Part shown: positions 60,269-64,000 of the stretch, one piece after another
Layout of the letters: each line of letters opens with the position of its first letter
Numbering within the stretch: position 1 is the first letter of the stretch
NCBI GenBank assembly: GCA_963781725.1
Contig: CAWAGV010000002.1
Coordinates: forward strand, 3,162,001-3,226,000
DNA: 64,000 bases
Direction of reading: 5' to 3'
Source of the DNA: BOG-931 sp963781725
Lineage (GTDB): Bacteria; Pseudomonadota; Alphaproteobacteria; Rhizobiales; Xanthobacteraceae
Made by a program: the position numbers and the translations under genes
The notes under the pieces: generated by a model
Seen by the model: the letters and a program-made list of their open reading frames with translations, nothing else
Databases searched by the model: none
Told to the model about the DNA's origin: nothing

Positions 60269-61006
60269 ATGACAGGCGTCATTGTCCTGATTCCAGCCCG
60301 GATGGCCTCCACCCGGCTGCCCGGCAAGCCGCTCGCCGAAATCGCCGGGGAGCCGATGATTGTGCACATCCTGCGCCGTGCGCAGGCCGCAAGGCTCGGT
60401 CCGGTGGTGGTGGCGACCGATTCCGGGGAGATCGCGGCCGCGGTGGATAAGTCAGGCGGCCATGCGGTCATGACACGGGCCGATCACGCCTCCGGTTCGG
60501 ACCGAATCTTCGAGGCCCTGGGCAAGGCCGATCCGCGTGGCGAGGCGCAGATCGTGGTCAACGTGCAGGGCGACCTGCCGACCATCGATCCGGCGCAGAT
60601 CGTAGCGGCACTCGGACCGCTTTCCGACCCGGCGGTCGACATCGCGACGCTTGCTGCCGCAATCACCCGGCCCGCCGAACGCACCAACCCCAATGTGGTC
60701 AAGGTCGCCGGCACGCCGGTTGGGCCTTCGCGGCTGCGCGCGCTCTACTTTTCGCGCGCCACCGTGCCCGCGGGCGAGGGGCCGCTCTATCACCACATCG
60801 GCCTCTATGCCTACCGGCGAGCGGCGCTGGAGCGCTTCGTCAAATTGCCGGCCTCGGCCCTCGAGCAGCGCGAGAAGCTCGAGCAGCTCCGGGCGCTGGA
60901 AGCCGGGATGCGGATCGATGTCGCGATCGTCGATACCGTGCCGCTCGGCGTCGATACCCCGGAGGATTTGGAAACCGCGCGGGTCATGCTAACCAGAAAG
61001 TCATGA
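60269..61006 (+). CDS. kdsB: 3-deoxy-manno-octulosonate cytidylyltransferase
   Basis: 245 residues, the standard KdsB length. The nucleotidyltransferase start is VLIPARMASTRLPGKPLAEI, followed by VVVATDSGEI, the DHASGSDRIFEAL segment and NVQGDLPTIDP, all typical of CMP-Kdo synthetase. The C-terminal GVDTPEDLETAR is also conserved. It activates Kdo with CTP for lipopolysaccharide inner-core synthesis in the cytosol. The stop overlaps the start of pheA by 4 bases (ATGA). Confidence 0.97.
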   Translation: MTGVIVLIPARMASTRLPGKPLAEIAGEPMIVHILRRAQAARLGPVVVATDSGEIAAAVDKSGGHAVMTRADHASGSDRIFEALGKADPRGEAQIVVNVQGDLPTIDPAQIVAALGPLSDPAVDIATLAAAITRPAERTNPNVVKVAGTPVGPSRLRALYFSRATVPAGEGPLYHHIGLYAYRRAALERFVKLPASALEQREKLEQLRALEAGMRIDVAIVDTVPLGVDTPEDLETARVMLTRKS

Positions 61007-61857
61007 GCACAGGGAAAAAGATCGCGTTCCAGGGCGAGCCGGGCGCCAACTCGCACATCGCCTGTATTAACGCTTATCCGGACTACGAGCCGCTGCCGTG
61101 CCCGACTTTCGAGGACGCGTTCGCGGCCGTGCGCACGCGCCGCGCCAAGCTGGCGATGATCCCGATCGACAATTCGGTCGCCGGCCGGGTGGCGGATATC
61201 CATCACTTGATGCCGCGTTCCGGGCTGCACATCATTGCGGAATACTTCCTGCCGGTGCAGCATCAACTGATGGCGCCCAAGGCCGCCACGATGCGCACCA
61301 TCAAGACGGTCGAGAGCCACATCCATGCGCTCGGCCAGTGCCGCAACATCATCCGCAAGCTTCGCATCAAGGCGGTCGTCGCCGCCGACACCGCAGGTGC
61401 GGCCCACGAAGTGGCGGAGGCCGGCGACGTGACGCGGGCGGCGCTGGCAACGACGCTCGCGGCAAAGATCTATAAATTGAAGATCGTCAAACGCGACGTT
61501 GCCGATGCCAAGCACAACACCACGCGCTTCGTCGTCCTCTCGCGCAAGCCGAAATGGCCGGCCCGTTCCGACAAACGGGTGATGACGACCTTTGTATTCC
61601 AGGTGCGCAATATTCCGGCGGCGCTTTACAAGGCGCTCGGCGGCTTTGCCACCAACGGCATCAACATGACCAAGCTGGAAAGCTACATGGTCGGCGGCAG
61701 CTTTTCGGCGACGCAGTTTTATGCCGACGTGCAGGGACACCCCAAAGAACGCGCTCTGGAGTTGGCGCTCGAAGAGCTCGAATTCGTCTCGCAGCCGAAA
61801 ACGTTGCAAATCCTTGGCGTGTATCCAACCCACAAGTTCCGCGACACGATGAAATAG
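61003..61857 (+). CDS. pheA: Prephenate dehydratase
   Basis: 284 residues, monofunctional (no chorismate mutase). The catalytic domain begins IAFQGEPGANSHIACINAYP and contains MIPIDNSVAGRV and the active-site NTTRF motif (HNTTRFVVLSRKP). The C-terminal ACT domain (about 195-275) has the ESYMVGGSF loop that binds phenylalanine for feedback inhibition. It makes phenylpyruvate on the way to phenylalanine. Translation is coupled to kdsB. Confidence 0.96.
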   Translation: MSTGKKIAFQGEPGANSHIACINAYPDYEPLPCPTFEDAFAAVRTRRAKLAMIPIDNSVAGRVADIHHLMPRSGLHIIAEYFLPVQHQLMAPKAATMRTIKTVESHIHALGQCRNIIRKLRIKAVVAADTAGAAHEVAEAGDVTRAALATTLAAKIYKLKIVKRDVADAKHNTTRFVVLSRKPKWPARSDKRVMTTFVFQVRNIPAALYKALGGFATNGINMTKLESYMVGGSFSATQFYADVQGHPKERALELALEELEFVSQPKTLQILGVYPTHKFRDTMK

Positions 61858-61867
61858 GATGCAGGCA

Positions 61868-62185
61868 ATGAGCAACGAAGACGCAAAGGTTCGCCGGACT
61901 CTGCATTTGCGCTTCACGTTGCCAGCCGCAGACTCCGGCCAGTTTGCCGCGATGATCAAGGCTGCGGCGCCGATGTATCAGATTTTCGGCAATGCCACGG
62001 TCCGGCTTCTGCAAAACGTCGACGATCCGGCAAAATACATCCAGGAAATCGTGTACGAGGCGCACGAAGAGTGGGAACTCAACCGGCAGCGTATCGCCGG
62101 CGACATGCGGATGCAGACATTCCTGCAAACCTGGCGGACGATGTTTCCGGGCGCGCTCGAGATGGACGTCTACCAGGAAGTGTGA
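61868..62185 (+). CDS. Small hypothetical protein
   Basis: 105 residues from ATG 61868 (MSNEDAKVRRTLHLRFTLPA); an ATG at 61859 would add three residues. Alpha/beta composition with RLLQNVDDPAKYIQEIVYEA and TFLQTWRTMFPGALEMDVYQEV, suggesting a small alpha/beta-barrel dimer of the antibiotic-biosynthesis-monooxygenase or dabb type; no heme or active-site residue can be named. It begins 10 bases behind pheA and probably shares its transcript. Confidence 0.7.
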   Translation: MSNEDAKVRRTLHLRFTLPAADSGQFAAMIKAAAPMYQIFGNATVRLLQNVDDPAKYIQEIVYEAHEEWELNRQRIAGDMRMQTFLQTWRTMFPGALEMDVYQEV

Positions 62186-62293
62186 TCGTCCCTGCTATCG
62201 CCGTTTGCGACAATCATTCGGACATTTGCCGCCGTTGCGGTCTGCGGCGGTTGCGCCGCCGTTCGCGGGTTTTGACAGGGTTGCATCCAGCAG

Positions 62294-62309
62294 TTAACTC
62301 TCGAGTTAA
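62294..62309. promoter_or_regulatory. AT-rich inverted repeat upstream of the Bug gene, candidate operator
   Basis: TTAACTC, spacer TC, GAGTTAA: a perfect 7-base dyad 54 bases before the start at 62364. Its size and AT content are typical of sites for dimeric MarR- or GntR-type regulators; no such regulator gene is in the window. Confidence 0.5.
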
Positions 62310-62363
62310 TTAGCGTTGACCCGGAGAGACCGGCGCCGGCGCGAGAAAATGGGGAGGACTGCG

Positions 62364-63326
62364 ATGCTGAATTTCCTGCGGGGCGCCGTCTGTGCCGCCG
62401 CCGTGATTTTCGCGACCCCCGCGTCGGCGCAAAATTTCCCGAGCGGACCGGTCAGGCTGATCGTTCCGCTTCCCGCCGGCGGCGTCACGGATTTGATGGC
62501 GCGGATCGTCGGCAAGCACTTGCAGGAAATGTGGGGCCAGGCCGTCGTCGTGGAAAACCGTCCAGGCGGCAACACCGGCGTCGGCACCCGCGATGTCGAG
62601 CAATCGCCGCCTGACGGGCTGACGCTGCTTGTCGCTCCGGATTCGACCTTTACCGCCAACCCGGCGCTGTTCTCCAAGCTGATCTACGATCCGTCCGACT
62701 TTACGCCGATCTCGGTGCTGTGCCGCGGAACGCCGATGCTCATGGTGAACCCGTCGCTGCCGGTCAAGACGGTGCCCGAGCTTGTCGCGTACGACAAAGC
62801 CAATCCCGGCAAACTCAGCTACGGCTCATTTGGTATCGGTACCTACGCGCACCTCAGCATGGAAGAACTCAAGCAGCGTACCGGAATGGACTTGCAGCAC
62901 GTGCCCTACAAGGGAGCGGCGCCGGGGTTGACCGGGCTTCTCGGCAACGAGGTGCAGGCGCTGTTGCTCAATCTGTCGAGCGTCGAGCAGTACACCAGGA
63001 ATGGCCAGGTCCGTTTGATCGCCGCAGCAACCGAGAAACGGGTGCCGGTGCTGCCGGATCTTCCCACCATTGGTGAGGCCGTCCCCGGCTTCAGCACCTC
63101 GGTCTGGTTCGGCGTGTGGGGCCCGCCGAAGATGCCGCCGGAGCTGACCGCCAAAATCTATGCCGATGTGTCGAAAGCGCTGGATCTGCCGGAGACCAGG
63201 GAATTCTTCGCAACCAACACGCTGACGCGCGTCGGGTTATCCCCGCAGGAGTTCGGCGGTCTCATTCAAAGCGATCTGAAACACTGGACGGCACTGATCA
63301 GCGCCGTCGGCGCCAAGGTCGAGTGA
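62364..63326 (+). CDS. Bug/TctC family periplasmic receptor
   Basis: 320 residues from ATG 62364, after a GGGGAGG site at 62351-62357; the frame extends back to 62316 but without a leader. Signal peptide (MLNFLRGAVCAAAVIFATPASA), then QNFPSGPVRLIVPLPAGGVTD, GGNTGVGTRDVEQSPPDGLTL and VPYKGAAPGLTGLLGNE, all canonical. Seventh orphan Bug receptor of the window. The upstream palindrome suggests it is controlled by a dimeric regulator. It converges with the histidine kinase gene (6 bases between stops). Confidence 0.93.
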   Translation: MLNFLRGAVCAAAVIFATPASAQNFPSGPVRLIVPLPAGGVTDLMARIVGKHLQEMWGQAVVVENRPGGNTGVGTRDVEQSPPDGLTLLVAPDSTFTANPALFSKLIYDPSDFTPISVLCRGTPMLMVNPSLPVKTVPELVAYDKANPGKLSYGSFGIGTYAHLSMEELKQRTGMDLQHVPYKGAAPGLTGLLGNEVQALLLNLSSVEQYTRNGQVRLIAAATEKRVPVLPDLPTIGEAVPGFSTSVWFGVWGPPKMPPELTAKIYADVSKALDLPETREFFATNTLTRVGLSPQEFGGLIQSDLKHWTALISAVGAKVE

Positions 63327-63332
63327 AACCGG

Positions 63333-64000
63333 TCATCCGCTCATCGGCATTTCCATCGCCTCGCGGATGAAACCCTTGAGCGCGTCGGAATCGAATGGCT
63401 TGCGCAGGATGCGAAGATGCGCCGGCGCGGTGCGCGCGGCGTCGCTGTAGCCGGTGGTGAGGATCACCGGCAAATTCGGATAATGCGATTTGATTTCGCC
63501 GGCGAGGCCGACGCCGTCAATCGTTCCCGGCATCACGATGTCGCTGAACACGAGGTCGATCTTGGCGCCGTCCGCCAGCAGTTTCAGCGCCGCGTCGGCG
63601 GTTTCCCGATAAACCGTCGCGTAGCCCAGATCCTCGAACAGCGACGATGTCACTTCGGCGACCTCGGCGCTGTCATCGACGATCAGTACCGCCGGGCGCT
63701 GCGGATGCTCGACGGCGGCAACGTCCTTTTTGTCGACGATCGCGGCTTCGGCCAGCGCCGGCAGATAAAGCGTGATCGTGGTGCCCTGGCCGACCTTGCT
63801 GTCGGCGGTGACCATGCCGCCGGATTGATGGGCAAAACCGTACACTTGCGACAGGCCGAGGCCGGTGCCTTTGCCGACTTCCTTGGTGGTGAAAAACGGA
63901 TCGAAGATTTTGGTCAGCAGGTTCGGCGGAATCCCGGTCCCGGTGTCGCTGAATTCGATGGCAACAAACTCCCGGGCGGCGTTTTCGTCGTCCCGGTTGG
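63333..64000 (-). CDS. Hybrid sensor histidine kinase/response regulator, C-terminal part (partial)
   Basis: The gene enters from beyond the window; 222 codons are visible. The first part is the end of a HATPase domain with G1 (FSDTGTGIP), F (FDPFFTTKEVGKGTGLGLSQ) and the following strand (TTITLYLPAL). A receiver domain follows: acidic pair in VLIVDDSAEV, phosphoacceptor Asp in LVFSDIVMPG, Thr in ILTTGYSDAA and Lys in LRKPF. The receiver therefore forms the C-terminus, as in hybrid kinases of Bradyrhizobium. The signal and any sensory domains are outside the window. Confidence 0.9.
   Translation of the reverse strand, partial: NRDDENAAREFVAIEFSDTGTGIPPNLLTKIFDPFFTTKEVGKGTGLGLSQVYGFAHQSGGMVTADSKVGQGTTITLYLPALAEAAIVDKKDVAAVEHPQRPAVLIVDDSAEVAEVTSSLFEDLGYATVYRETADAALKLLADGAKIDLVFSDIVMPGTIDGVGLAGEIKSHYPNLPVILTTGYSDAARTAPAHLRILRKPFDSDALKGFIREAMEMPMSG

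Noticed and set aside
1..64000. tRNA, rRNA, riboswitch or prophage genes
   Set aside because: None recognised by eye; a covariance-model scan would be needed to exclude small structured RNAs.

Overview
The window reads as a chromosomal segment of a high-GC alphaproteobacterium, most likely of the Bradyrhizobium/Rhodopseudomonas/Xanthobacteraceae side of the Hyphomicrobiales. The clues are the gene order membrane cytochrome c (cycM-like) - kdsB - pheA, the many Bug/TctC solute receptors without permeases, the CoA-, TauD- and amidohydrolase-type catabolic genes, and palindromic repeats of the kind dispersed in these genomes. No phage, plasmid, transposase, CRISPR, tRNA or rRNA is visible. Coding density is very high; no gene-free stretch exceeds 300 bases. 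The longest gaps (32249-32488 and 40249-40488) hold nothing I recognise beyond a probable ribosome binding site.

Layout. 1-5.7 kb: end of an ABC substrate-binding protein, an APC permease, an M17 aminopeptidase with an NlpC/P60 hydrolase, a secreted trypsin-like protease and a lipocalin-like protein. 5.7-10.2 kb: a TIR-TM-TPR protein, two membrane proteins and an exported amidohydrolase. 10.3-13.7 kb: an RpiR-type regulator behind a palindromic operator candidate, then an asparagine-synthase-like amidotransferase and an outer-membrane-like protein. 13.7-19.9 kb: two divergent groups, (a) Bug receptor - phenylacetate-CoA ligase - DpgC-like dioxygenase and (b) TauD-like oxygenase - cupin - TAXI-like binding protein. 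19.9-24.7 kb: a six-gene operon with a succinate dehydrogenase/fumarate reductase-like complex followed by a two-subunit class I fumarase. 24.8-29.8 kb: a DCC protein and a complete branched-chain amino-acid (Liv) type ABC importer with fused permeases. 29.9-35.1 kb: two inverted 105-bp palindromic repeats bracket a GIY-YIG nuclease, a luciferase-like oxidoreductase, a hydrolase and a GMC dehydrogenase with its small subunit. 35-51 kb: accessory catabolism (MetE-like, VOC, GST, cupin, MFS, class V aminotransferase, ThDP enzyme, hydrolase, SDR, LigI-like hydrolase) interspersed with five orphan Bug receptors and a channel-like protein. 51-59.4 kb: a DsbA-like protein and a Yej/Opp-type peptide importer with two tandem binding proteins. 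59.6-64 kb: cytochrome c, KdsB, PheA, a small hypothetical, a seventh Bug receptor and the end of a hybrid histidine kinase.

How it works together. The segment is dominated by uptake and oxidation of organic and aromatic acids: receptors capture substrates, CoA ligation and oxygenases open them, and the SDH/fumarase-like operon and Liv/Yej importers feed central metabolism.

Three genes (19.8, 23.1 and 36.6 kb) carry what look like single-base insertions. In each case removing one base restores a full-length protein, so sequencing error and recent gene decay are both open. The most unusual items are the DpgC-like dioxygenase next to PaaK, the SDH-like operon whose flavoprotein lacks the FAD-linking histidine, the HxN variant TauD enzyme, the inverted repeat pair with an adjoining GIY-YIG gene, and the channel-like protein with an altered selectivity filter.
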